From assembly GCA_963770045.1 (NCBI GenBank), contig CAVYOD010000011.1:1-64000 (forward strand): DNA of 64,000 bases, written 5' to 3'. The notes beneath the pieces were generated by a model. The model saw nothing but the letters and a program-made list of their open reading frames with translations, made no database searches and had not been told where the DNA came from. Position numbers and translations under genes: made by a program. How positions within the stretch are numbered: the first letter of the stretch is position 1; the number at the start of each line of letters is the position of its first letter. The stretch comes from CAVYOD01 sp963770045. Lineage in GTDB: Bacteria > Acidobacteriota > Aminicenantia > Aminicenantales > CAVYOD01. Positions 1 to 8,408 of this stretch are shown here, one piece after another.

Positions 1-45
1 TTGTGATATAATCCCCGCGTCTCACACTCCGCCTGGAGAAATAGC

Positions 46-1073
46 ATGGAATATAACCTCAGCGGGAAGACGATCTTGGTGACGGGGGCGACCGGCTACA
101 TCGGGAGCCGCGTTGTGGAACAGCTCATGAGAACAGGGGGCCCACGTCCGGGCGTTGGTCCGAAACCCCGTCAAGGGCCAGGGACTCAAAAGCGCCGGGG
201 CATCCGTGGTGACCGGGGACATGACGGATCCGGTGTCACTCGAAAGGGCCGTTCAGAGCTGCCAAGACCGTTTTCCATTTCGCCGGGGCCACGAACGAAT
301 TCAAACCCCGCGGATATTTCGAGCGGGTGAACATTGAAGGTACGCGCCTCCTTACCGAGGCCGCCCTGAGAGAACGCGTCGAACGGTTCATCCATGTCAG
401 CACGGTTTGGGTATACGGACTGTGGAGCGGCCCTGGAACCTGTGAAACTTCCGGTTGCCGGGAAAGCGGGCAGGCCTACTCGGACACCAAGCTCAAAGCG
501 GAACGGGTGGTCCGAGGGTCGATTGACGAGCGGGGCCTACCGGCGATCATCCTCCAGCCGTCCGAGGTCTACGGACCTGGCGATCCCAATTGGACGGGAC
601 GACCCCTCGAACTCATCAGGACGGGCCGAATGGTCCTGGCTGACGGAGGAAGGGGCTCTATCCACCCGATCTTCATCGATGACCTTGTCCAGGGTGTTCT
701 CCTGGCCGCCGGAAAAGGACGCCTCGGCGAAACGTACATCCTATGCGGGCCCGAAGCCGTAAGCATGCGGAAGTATTTCTCGCACTTCGCCCGGATGCTC
801 GGAAAGAAGCGTCTTCCTTCGATCCCGGGCCGTCTCGCGCTCGGGACGGCCACTGTGGCCGAATGGACGGCCCGGGTCTTCGGGCGTCCGCCGGTCTTCA
901 CCCGGCAAGAGATCCTAGCGACGATGGCCACGGCGACGTATGACGGACGCAAGGCCGAGCGGGAACTCGGATTCGCGCCCAAAACGACCCTGGCCGAAGG
1001 CATGCGAGAAGTCGAGAACTGGTATCAGACGGCCCGCGGATTGGACGACCGATCTTCTGGGAGTACATCATAG
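46..1073 (+). CDS. NAD-dependent epimerase/dehydratase (extended SDR), frameshifted
   Basis: A soluble Rossmann-fold enzyme of the extended short-chain dehydrogenase family, acting on a nucleotide-sugar or similar hydroxy substrate with NAD(P). The nucleotide-binding motif TGATGYIGS lies at about residues 12-20. The catalytic Tyr and Lys are seen in AYSDTKLKAE near residue 145, followed by PSEVYGPGD. ATG 46 follows a GGAGAA ribosome site. The frame changes twice, with an apparent extra G in the G run near 138 and an extra C near 268, so the protein (about 340 residues) is read from three frames. No neighbour points to the substrate. Confidence in the family is high; the breaks look like sequencing indels rather than decay. 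Confidence 0.85.
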
Positions 1074-1080
1074 CCCACTC

Positions 1081-1197
1081 CCTGTGGCGGAAGGTCCACT
1101 TCTTCGTCGGCTCTTCAACAGATGGAAGGACGCCGACCCCTGCCTGCCCGAAGTCGAGGACGCCAGGCAGAGGCTGGCCGAGTTGACTGGCACGTGA
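1081..1197 (+). pseudogene. C-terminal remnant of a TPR / TolB-like signalling protein
   Basis: Read in the frame of position 1081, this stretch encodes PLLRRLFNRWKDADP followed by LPEVEDARQRLAEL and a stop at 1195-1197. A tail with a WKDADP-LPEV-DAR-RL pattern is what I know from the last TPR-like helix of large kinase/TolB-like TPR proteins of acidobacterial type. Nothing upstream in this frame belongs to such a protein, because the SDR ends at 1073. This is therefore a stranded 3' end, perhaps left by a deletion or by insertion of the SDR gene. An intact N-terminus of the same broad family starts at 63283, near the other end of the window. The family call is inference from a short motif. 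Confidence 0.45.
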
Positions 1198-1370
1198 CTT
1201 GCCAGCCGACGAGCTAGCCGTATCCGTCCTTTGCGAGTTCACATTATTGACAGGATACTGTTCAGACTGTTAGCTCTCTAACGAGACTGAACCGACATGG
1301 CCGAGGGAGTCTTCTGGCTAGACAGGCCTTCTGCGAGCCAATCGACAAGACTCGCGACATAAAGTATGTG

Positions 1371-2206
1371 TTATTGCTTGACCAGTTCGACCCGGCGGTT
1401 CTTGGCCCGGCCTTCCTCGGTGTCGTTTGAGGCAACGGGCGCAAACGGGCCGCACCCGGAGGCCCTCAGACGGGCAGAGGAGATGCCGTGGTCGCGGACG
1501 AGCGCCTGGAGGACGGCCTCGGCCCGGTCCTGGGAGAGCTTGATGTTGCCGTCCACGCCGCCCACGTTGTCCGTGTGGCCCACTACAAAGAGCTTGAGGC
1601 TCGGGTCGGCTGTCAGGAGCTTGGCGATCTCACCGATGGCCTGGGCCGACTCGGGCTTGATGGTGGACTTCCGGTGTCGAAATTGATGCCGTAGACCGCC
1701 GCGTGGCCCGTGGCCCGGATGTCATTGCCCCAGGCCGCCGCGTCCGCCACGATGAACTGCTCCATCGCCTTTTTCTCGACGATCCGGAGCCAGATTGCCC
1801 CATTCCCCTTCTCGGCCTGCACCCACACTTCCTGGCCGTCCTTGACGATCTTCCCGTTTACCCACCGCTCCGGATCGCTTTGCAAGATGGTGCCGCCCAC
1901 CTTCTTGATGGCGTTCTCGTAGTTCCGGACGACGGCGAGACCGCTCGGTTCGCTGGCCCGTGGTCCGGTGAAAGCGTAGGTGATGAAGGTGAATTTGCCT
2001 TCGACCGGGGTCTTTGGGCCCTTCGTCGCGAAGAACTCGTAGACTCCGAAATCCTCGACCTTGCAGTTGCCGATGCGGTATTCCGGCATGCGCGTGGGGA
2101 ACAGCGGGTGGTCCTTGCAGTCTTTGCTGTCCGACTGCTGGGCGGCGATGCCCGTCGCCACAAAGAGAATCGCCGTGCTCATCCAAAGGATCAATGCCTT
2201 TTTCAT
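1371..2206 (-). CDS. OmpA-family outer membrane/periplasmic protein, frameshifted
   Basis: A secreted protein with a cleavable-looking signal peptide (MKKALILWMSTAILFVATG, then AAQQ), a middle domain of about 160 residues that I do not recognise, and a C-terminal OmpA-like peptidoglycan-binding domain. The OmpA domain is recognisable from YGINFDTG at its start, GHTDNVGG in the centre and NRRVEL at the end, the usual diaminopimelate-binding core. The frame breaks near 1670, just after the INFDTG strand, and the C-terminal 70 residues continue in another frame. The total is about 275 residues. It probably anchors to the cell wall from the periplasm or outer membrane. No operon partner lies next to it. 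Confidence 0.8.
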
Positions 2207-2404
2207 TGTCTATCTCCTCTCTCTTTCCTTATATTGGCGGTCCGTACGTCACTTGCCGTTCTTTAACGAGCTGAAGTCGGCCTTGACCAGGTTGCGCGGT
2301 GTGGGAAATACCCGCTCCGGGCGCTGTATCAATCGTGATAGTCACGCGCAAATAATATCGCAACAATACTCACGGGCCAGATAAATGCGCGTCTGCCCCG
2401 GGGC

Positions 2405-2905
2405 TCATATTTTCGTCAATGCCTCGCGCATCAGCTTTTCGGCGGCGGTTTTCTGCGCGGCCTCGGTGGCGCCCGGCACCAGCAGAGTGATGATCAGATA
2501 CCTGGAGCCCTTGAAGGTGTTGAGCTGGAGCATGCCGTAGCCCGGACTTGAGAAAAACGAGCGGTCGCCGATGCCCGGGGCGTCAGAAACGGCGATCTTC
2601 ATTTTTTTCAGTTCCGCCATCACCTTGTCGGCAGTTTCGCCGGGCCCGACCGCCTTGACCAGAATGCTGAACACGCCGTAGTCGCCGATCACATATTCGC
2701 AGGGGGTCCCCACTGCCGGGTTGGCCTTGGCGTTCAGCTTGCCGTCGCCGACGTTCTGGCCGACAGCGGCTTGGATCTGGGCCTTGGTCAGCAGAGTGCA
2801 TGCATCGATTTTCTGGGCGCCCTGGGCGGCGGCCACGCCGGTGAAACAGAATACTACCGCCACTACCATCAGAACTGTTCGTGTCATGCGGATCGGTTGG
2901 TTCAT
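2405..2905 (-). CDS. Secreted small protein, DUF3558-like
   Basis: A 166-residue exported protein. It has a typical signal peptide (residues 1-27, ending AAAQG), then KIDACTLLTKAQIQAAVG, the opening seen in proteins whose conserved start is DxCxLLT...(A)xxG. Two cysteines (in DACTLL and TPCEYV) could form a disulfide. I chose the ATG at 2905 rather than 2911 because a GGGAGG site lies six bases before it. Function is unknown. Families with this opening are often described as lipoproteins or exported proteins in actinobacteria and acidobacteria. It is transcribed away from the DoxX gene, so 2906-3198 is a divergent promoter region. Confidence 0.6.
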   Translation of the reverse strand: MNQPIRMTRTVLMVVAVVFCFTGVAAAQGAQKIDACTLLTKAQIQAAVGQNVGDGKLNAKANPAVGTPCEYVIGDYGVFSILVKAVGPGETADKVMAELKKMKIAVSDAPGIGDRSFFSSPGYGMLQLNTFKGSRYLIITLLVPGATEAAQKTAAEKLMREALTKI

Positions 2906-3198
2906 TTGCATCCTCCCAGGAACTGATAGGAATTTTCTTTTCGAAATATAAGAATTTGCTTTTTCCGAGCGAGCTGAATTCCCGCTCTTGGCGATGAATC
3001 TCCGCGCCTCGACATGCCGGAAGTATATCTCCGGCCTGTTGGCCCTGTCAATGGCCGCGAAAAGTCGCGAAAAGATTGCCCGATGATCCACTCGAGAAAG
3101 TCAGAAACACCTCCTCAGATTGACACCGGTCTCGGGTCGAGAATATATTATTCAGGTGATGGGAGGATCCGATTTTTTTCTCTGATGGGAGGTATGTC

Positions 3199-3921
3199 AT
3201 GTGGAGCTTAGCGAACATCGGGCTCTTGATTCTGCGACTTGTCGTCGGGCTGATCTTCGTCGGTCACGGCTCACAAAAACTTTTCGGCTGGTTCGGGGGG
3301 AAGGGAATCTCAGGCCAAACTGGTCTCATGAAAATGCTGGGAGTCCGCCCGGCGCGCCTGTTTGCGCTCGTCAGCGCCACGGGTGAGTTCTTCGGAGGGC
3401 TCGGAGTCGCGGCCGGCCTGCTCACTCCTTTCGCCGCCGCCGGAATCCTGGGCTCGATGATTGTCGCCATCGTCAAAGTCCACTGGGCCAAGGGGTTCTG
3501 GAATTCGGGCGGCGGTATTGAGTTCCCCTTGACCCTGGCAACAGCCTCATTCGTCATAGGCCTCGTGGGTCCGGGAGTCTATTCTCTCGACTATGCCCTT
3601 CGTCTGCGGCTTCCCGAACCGTTGACCTATATCGTCGTTCTCGCGGCGATGACGGTCGTCGTCCTGCTATGTCGTGACAAGGACACCAAAGAAGCGGACT
3701 TAAACTCATCAACACTCAACCTGCGGCTTGACGGTGGCCTCTGGCCGTTTTCTTGGACGTTCCTTGACGCTCTTCTCTCGCCAAAGCTATACTATTATAA
3801 TCAGTATCAGATGACTAGCTCGTATCCTTTCTATAGATTAGCATCGTTTTTGACCCGAGGGAGGCGAACATGCGCAGCTTTGCCGGAATTCAGCGACACG
3901 CCGTCGCGTTCGTTTTCCTGA
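3199..3921 (+). CDS. DoxX-family integral membrane protein
   Basis: A four-helix membrane protein of the DoxX type, placed in quinone/sulfur-linked electron transfer or membrane stress responses in other bacteria. The first helix carries the hallmark GLIFVGHGSQKLFGWFGG, and later helices contain TGEFFGGLGVAAGLLTPFAA and the HWAKGFW region with FPLTLAT. ATG 3199 has GGGAGG six bases upstream. The usual length is 130-170 residues. Here the frame runs on past the last helix (near residue 155) for about 85 low-quality residues and overlaps the next gene by 52 bases. A one-base indel before 3700 would give a stop at about 3703, which is probably the real end. Confidence 0.8.
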   Translation: MWSLANIGLLILRLVVGLIFVGHGSQKLFGWFGGKGISGQTGLMKMLGVRPARLFALVSATGEFFGGLGVAAGLLTPFAAAGILGSMIVAIVKVHWAKGFWNSGGGIEFPLTLATASFVIGLVGPGVYSLDYALRLRLPEPLTYIVVLAAMTVVVLLCRDKDTKEADLNSSTLNLRLDGGLWPFSWTFLDALLSPKLYYYNQYQMTSSYPFYRLASFLTRGRRTCAALPEFSDTPSRSFS

Positions 3922-4949
3922 GCGGGGTGATCATTGCCCTGGGTGCGTTCCCGGCTGCGGGAGTATGTTCTGAAGTTTCGACTGCTCCGCTCAATCTCCG
4001 TATGACCGGACTCTATTCCGACTTTGCAGCACGGACGGTCGATCCCCGGAATCTCTCCTATTCTCCGCAGTACCCCCTCTGGTCAGACGGCGCGGCGAAA
4101 CGGCGCTGGATCTTCATCCCGCCGGGGACGTCCATCGACGCCTCTGATCCGGACGTATGGGTGTTCCCCGTGGGCACGAAGGTCTGGAAGGAATTTTCGT
4201 TTCATGGGCGACGCGTCGAGACTCGCCTCATCGAATCGCTCGGCGGCGGTGAGTGGAGGTTTGCGGCCTACGCCTGGAATGCGGACGAAACCGACGCCAC
4301 CCTGGCTCCCGAAGGAGGTCTGCGCGATGTGGCCGAGATTGAGCCGGGGATAAGGCACAATATCCCAGGGGTCCTCGACTGCAAGGCCTGCCACGTCAAC
4401 CGGCAAACGGAGCTCCTCGGGTTCAGCGCGCTGCAACTCTCATCGGATCGCGACCCGAACGCTCCCCACGCTGAACCGTTTGGCCCCGGCATGGTGAACC
4501 TCGAAACGCTCATCCATCGAAGGCTCATTCGAAATTACCCGAGAGACTGGGCCGAGCGGCCGCTCCGCATAGATGCCCCCAGCCCGACCTCGCGCGCCGC
4601 TCTCGGCTATCTTCATGCCAACTGTGGGAATTGCCACAACAAGTATGGAACCCTGGACGCGCTCAACCTTCTCTTGCGGCACGTCGTCGCGCCGAATGCG
4701 TCCGTCGAGCCTGCGCTCGAGACGGCTATCAATAAGCAGGGCCGCTTCCGGATACCGGGCCTGGCGCCGGGCGATACCTATCTTATCCGTCCTGGCGATC
4801 CGGCGCACAGCGCCGTCCTCTATCGCATGTCCACGCGCAATCCCTACCGCCAGATGCCGGCCCTGGGGACAAAGATCGCCGATGCGGACGCCGTGAGTCT
4901 GATCCGGCGTTGGATCCAAGAAGACCTGAGCGATCACAAAATCAATTGA
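3870..4949 (+). CDS. Exported diheme c-type protein (HNE_0200-like family)
   Basis: A 359-residue periplasmic protein with an N-terminal signal peptide (about residues 1-33) and two CXXCH heme-binding sites, CKACH near residue 173 and CGNCH near residue 253. Between and around these are conserved-looking segments (YPLWSDGAAKRRWI, FPVGTKVWKEF, HANCGNCHNKYG) that match what I remember of a conserved hypothetical family often found with DoxX or other cytochromes in planctomycetes, acidobacteria and alphaproteobacteria. The role is presumably electron transfer; no partner enzyme is evident. It is followed 13 bases later by a mono-heme cytochrome, so the two are probably co-transcribed and loaded with heme together. 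Confidence 0.75.
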   Translation: MRSFAGIQRHAVAFVFLSGVIIALGAFPAAGVCSEVSTAPLNLRMTGLYSDFAARTVDPRNLSYSPQYPLWSDGAAKRRWIFIPPGTSIDASDPDVWVFPVGTKVWKEFSFHGRRVETRLIESLGGGEWRFAAYAWNADETDATLAPEGGLRDVAEIEPGIRHNIPGVLDCKACHVNRQTELLGFSALQLSSDRDPNAPHAEPFGPGMVNLETLIHRRLIRNYPRDWAERPLRIDAPSPTSRAALGYLHANCGNCHNKYGTLDALNLLLRHVVAPNASVEPALETAINKQGRFRIPGLAPGDTYLIRPGDPAHSAVLYRMSTRNPYRQMPALGTKIADADAVSLIRRWIQEDLSDHKIN

Positions 4950-4962
4950 ACAAGGAGAACCC

Positions 4963-5551
4963 ATGAAACCTACAAAGACGAAATTCGCAGTCCTGGCTGC
5001 ACTTGCCTGTGTGGCAGGTGCCTGGGTCATTGCGGCGGCGGCGACGCCGCAGGCGTCCAAGGAGGCGCAGAGAGGCGAATACCTCGTGACAGGCACCGGC
5101 TGCGGCGACTGTCACACTCCGCTCAAGATGGGGCCGTCAGGTCCGGAGCCGGACCGGGCCCGTCTGCTTTCCGGGCATCCGGAGGCATCTGGTGATGCCC
5201 CCCGCTCCCAAACTGCCCCCCGGCCCCTGGATGGGGACTTTCGCGGCAACCCTGACCGCCTGGGCCGGACCGTGGGGAGTCAGTTTCACCGCCAACCTTA
5301 CTCCCGATGCGGAAACAGGCCTCGGCAAATGGACGGCCCAGACCTTCATCGACACCATGCGCTCGGGACGCATCATGGGAAAGGGGCGACAGGTCCTGCC
5401 GCCCATGCCCTACGGCGCCCTTGGGCACCTGACGGACGACGATCTCAAGGCTATCTTCGCCTATCTGCAGTCGATTCCCCGACTGAGCAACCATGTGCCC
5501 GACCCCATCGCGCCTCAGGACGCGGGCACTCAAATGAACAACTGTTCCTGA
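4963..5551 (+). CDS. Mono-heme cytochrome c, frameshifted
   Basis: A small periplasmic cytochrome c of about 195 residues. It has a signal peptide (residues 1-27, ending AAAAT), a heme site CGDCH near residue 47, and a C-terminal helix (LTDDDLKAIFAYLQSIP) typical of class I cytochromes. The likely axial methionine is in PPMPYG. A ribosome site AAGGAG lies before ATG 4963. The frame changes near 5185: the upstream frame ends in nonsense after HPEAS, while the downstream frame carries VMPPAPKLPPGPW and the rest of the domain. It forms a heme-protein pair with the preceding gene. Confidence 0.8.
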
Positions 5552-5587
5552 GCAGGACCCGCGGCCCTTTTTTTTGAAACACAAAAG

Positions 5588-7075
5588 GTGAATCCCGAAG
5601 CGATACGGTCTCACATTCCTGGGCGGCGCCGGCTCGAATACAAATGGATCGCTCTGAGCGTCACCACGATCGGCGCTCTCATGGCGGCGATCGACGGAAC
5701 GATCGTCATCCTCGCCCTGCCGGAGATGATGGTCAACCTTCACGCCGAGCTGATCCAGATGATTTGGGTCATCATGGGGTACATCCTGGTCAGCACCGTT
5801 TTCCTACTCACGTTCGGACGAGTCGCAGACATGTTCGGCCGCGTCCGCATGTACAATTTCGGCTTTGTGGTTTTCACCGCCGGCTCACTGCTCTGCGGCC
5901 TGTCCCAGAACGCCATCCACCTGATTCTGTCGCGGCTCGTCCAGGGGGCGGGCGCGGCGATGATGATCGTCAACAGCATGGCCATCCTGACCGAGGTCTT
6001 CCCGCCCAACGAGCGCGGCCGGGCTCTCGGCATCAACGCCATCACTTGGTCTTTCGGAGGAGTCTTCGGTCCAATCCTAGGCGGCTTCATTCTCACGGCG
6101 GCGAACTGGCGCTGGATCTTTTTCATCAACGTGCCGATCGGAATCGCCGGCGCGGTCTGGGGCTTCAGGGTTTTGAAAGAGACTTCACGGCGCAGGTCCA
6201 ACGAGAAATTCGATCCCTTTGACGCGGCCATCTTCAGCTTCGGGCTGACGGCGTTGTTGATTGCCCTGACCCTCGGCATCGAGCACAGTTGGACGTCATG
6301 GCCCATCCTGAGCCTCTTCGGCGTGTCGGCGATCGCTCTCTCCGCATTCTTCCTGTGGGAGCGACGCGCTACGAACCCGGCCCTCGACCTCTCCCTCTTC
6401 AAGAATCGCGTCTATACTTTCTCGGTCATCTCGGCCATGATTCAGGGCCTGGCCCTTTTCTCGGTCAATTTTCTGATCGTTTTCTATCTCCAGGGCGTGC
6501 GCGGCTATGATCCGCTGAAGGCGGCCCTGCTGCTCGTCCCCATGCCGATCGTCAATTCCCTGATAGCGCCCGTGGGCGGATGGATCGCGGACCGCATCGG
6601 AGCCCGCGGGCCCGCCACGGTGGGGCTTCTCGTCCAGGGAGTCGCGGTAGCCTGGTTGACCAGGCTGTCGCCCTCGACGCCGTACTTGCAGATCGCTTGC
6701 GGGCTTGCCCTGATGGGGCTCGGAGGGGGGCTTTTTTATCCTTCGAACACCAGCGCCGCGATGAACGCATCGCCGATCCATCGGATCGGAGTTGCCTCGG
6801 CCGCGCTGGCGACTTTGCGCCAAGCTGGAATGGTGACTGGCTTTGCCCTGTCGCTGGCCGTCGCTGCGGCGAGCCTGCCACGGGAAGTCATGATGCAGAT
6901 TTTTGTCGGAAAGGATGTGACCCTGGGATCACAGACGATGCAGGAGTTCGTTATTGGGATGCGCAGCGCCTTTGGGCTATCGATCGCGCTCTGTCTTATC
7001 GCGGCCGGCTTTTCGATGGTCCGGGGAAAAGAGGACCGCCGCAGGCAGGGCTTTGTTCACACACCGGGAGAATGA
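5588..7075 (+). CDS. MFS transporter, DHA2 (EmrB/QacA) family
   Basis: A 495-residue proton-driven efflux protein with about 14 membrane helices. It has the MFS loop motif GRVADMFGRVRMYNFG after helix 2, the helix-4 arginine motif in LSRLVQGAGAAMM and the drug/proton antiporter motif GGVFGPILGG in helix 5. A conserved acidic residue sits in helix 1 (AAIDGTIV), where DHA2 pumps carry their key aspartate. Translation appears to begin at GTG 5588, as no ATG precedes the first helix. No membrane-fusion (EmrA) gene is adjacent, so the substrate is unknown; multidrug or metabolite export is the general family role. Confidence 0.9.
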   Translation: MNPEAIRSHIPGRRRLEYKWIALSVTTIGALMAAIDGTIVILALPEMMVNLHAELIQMIWVIMGYILVSTVFLLTFGRVADMFGRVRMYNFGFVVFTAGSLLCGLSQNAIHLILSRLVQGAGAAMMIVNSMAILTEVFPPNERGRALGINAITWSFGGVFGPILGGFILTAANWRWIFFINVPIGIAGAVWGFRVLKETSRRRSNEKFDPFDAAIFSFGLTALLIALTLGIEHSWTSWPILSLFGVSAIALSAFFLWERRATNPALDLSLFKNRVYTFSVISAMIQGLALFSVNFLIVFYLQGVRGYDPLKAALLLVPMPIVNSLIAPVGGWIADRIGARGPATVGLLVQGVAVAWLTRLSPSTPYLQIACGLALMGLGGGLFYPSNTSAAMNASPIHRIGVASAALATLRQAGMVTGFALSLAVAAASLPREVMMQIFVGKDVTLGSQTMQEFVIGMRSAFGLSIALCLIAAGFSMVRGKEDRRRQGFVHTPGE

Positions 7076-7152
7076 GCAACGTCAAGAGAGGTGTCTCACG
7101 AAATTCGAATTGCATAAATTCGGGCTAAGGAGCACAATAGAAACTTAATAAG

Positions 7153-7509
7153 ATGGATAAGTCAAAGTCTCTCGGGCCCCGCAAGTGGATCAAGATAGGG
7201 CTCATCCTGATCTTTTGGCTGGTCACGGCCTGGCTCCTCTACCCGCTCGTGGTCCTCGACACCGTCAATCTGATCAATGCCAAAGCCTATCTTTATCGAT
7301 CGGCGGCCGGGATCGCCATCATGGTCATGCTCCTGGGAAAAACGATCACCGATCTCCTGCTCCCCCTAGAGATCTCTCGGAAGAAGTCCTTGGTTTACAC
7401 GATATTCCTCACCGTCTACAGCATGGCCATCGTCGGCGGGATTATTTTTATGATCTCGAGAATGATCCTGGTCTATCTCCAGAAGAGTGATACCGGATCT
7501 CCCCTCTAG
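7153..7509 (+). CDS. Small membrane protein of unknown function
   Basis: A 118-residue protein with three hydrophobic spans (about residues 14-33, 48-65 and 76-104) and basic ends, and no motif I recognise. Its start ATG 7153 has no strong ribosome site. Its stop overlaps by four bases the stop of the convergent SYLF gene. Codon use looks like that of its neighbours, so it is probably a real gene. Confidence 0.55.
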   Translation: MDKSKSLGPRKWIKIGLILIFWLVTAWLLYPLVVLDTVNLINAKAYLYRSAAGIAIMVMLLGKTITDLLLPLEISRKKSLVYTIFLTVYSMAIVGGIIFMISRMILVYLQKSDTGSPL

Positions 7510-8231
7510 ATTGATTTCAAGATTTTGGCCAGCAGTTCCTTCAGCTCTTGGACCTGGGCCGGGGCCTTGATGTCTTGACCCGAAAAGATATCGTCGGCAC
7601 GAATTCCGGGATTTCCATAAAAGACCCTGTTGGCGTCTTTGTCGATTTCGATGGCCGCCCCTTTGATCGACACCCCGGCGAACAGCCCTCGGCTCTTGGA
7701 ATACGACAGGATTTCGGCCTTGAATTCGATATCCGTGTCGGCCTGAGCGGTCACCCCGACAGGTCCGGCCGTGGCGCTAGCATCTGCTCCCAAGGTGATT
7801 TTCCCATTGGCGACATTATGAACCGTCATTTGGCTTTTAAAGACCAGAATGAGATCGGCCCTCTGAACGCCTATCTGCCAGCCGATGCTTCCCCCGTAGA
7901 TCCCGATAAAAACTGGGTCGCTCCAAACTCCCGTCTCGCTCCTCAGGAGGATGACTCCCTTGCCATACTGGCCTCCGACCCCCCACGCAGCCTTAATGAC
8001 GCCGGGGATGATCGCGATCCCCGAGCACTTCTGCAAGAGCTTCACGGGGATGCCTTTGTCAGGGATGGCGGTAAGGTCCTTGAGAGCGGCAATCGCGTTG
8101 TCGAGGCGCTCCATTTCCTTTTCGGCGGGATTTTTGCGCGCGGCGGCCGTCGGAGCCGTCAGAGCAAGAAGGATAACAAGGACGAGGAGCGAACTCGAAA
8201 AAGCCAGAATCAAGTTTTTCTTCGGTTTCAT
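7506..8231 (-). CDS. SYLF-domain (Ysc84/DUF500) lipid-binding protein
   Basis: A 241-residue exported protein. It has a signal peptide (residues 1-33, ending TAAARK), then a SYLF domain recognisable from KCSGIAIIPGVIKAAWGVGG, FIGIYGGSIGWQIGVQRADLILVF and the closing SRGLFAGVSIKGAAI-YYG-like segment. SYLF domains bind phosphoinositides in eukaryotes; in bacteria they are secreted proteins of unclear role. Two ATGs follow the GAGGAGG site; the second, at 8231, has the better spacing (five bases) and is used here. It is divergent from the S15 peptidase gene. Confidence 0.85.
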   Translation of the reverse strand: MKPKKNLILAFSSSLLVLVILLALTAPTAAARKNPAEKEMERLDNAIAALKDLTAIPDKGIPVKLLQKCSGIAIIPGVIKAAWGVGGQYGKGVILLRSETGVWSDPVFIGIYGGSIGWQIGVQRADLILVFKSQMTVHNVANGKITLGADASATAGPVGVTAQADTDIEFKAEILSYSKSRGLFAGVSIKGAAIEIDKDANRVFYGNPGIRADDIFSGQDIKAPAQVQELKELLAKILKSI

Positions 8232-8296
8232 CATGCCCTCCTCTTTATATTTTCTGTTTTTTATTTTATCACAAAAGCCGGGCAATCCCCTAATTC

Positions 8297-8326
8297 TTGA
8301 ATTCGGCACGTGTCTGCGATTATACT
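8297..8326 (+). promoter_or_regulatory. Probable sigma-70 promoter for the S15 peptidase
   Basis: TTGAAT at 8297-8302 and TATACT at 8321-8326 are separated by 18 bases, close to the sigma-70 consensus. They lie about 80 bases upstream of the peptidase start and on its strand. No other consensus-like pair is evident in this divergent gap. Confidence 0.5.
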
Positions 8327-8408
8327 AGGGAGGTAACACCTCGATCAGGATCCAGCTGACTCTTTTGTCGATAGCCCCGCCGGGTGAAATGGAGCCAAGG
8401 AGAGATAA

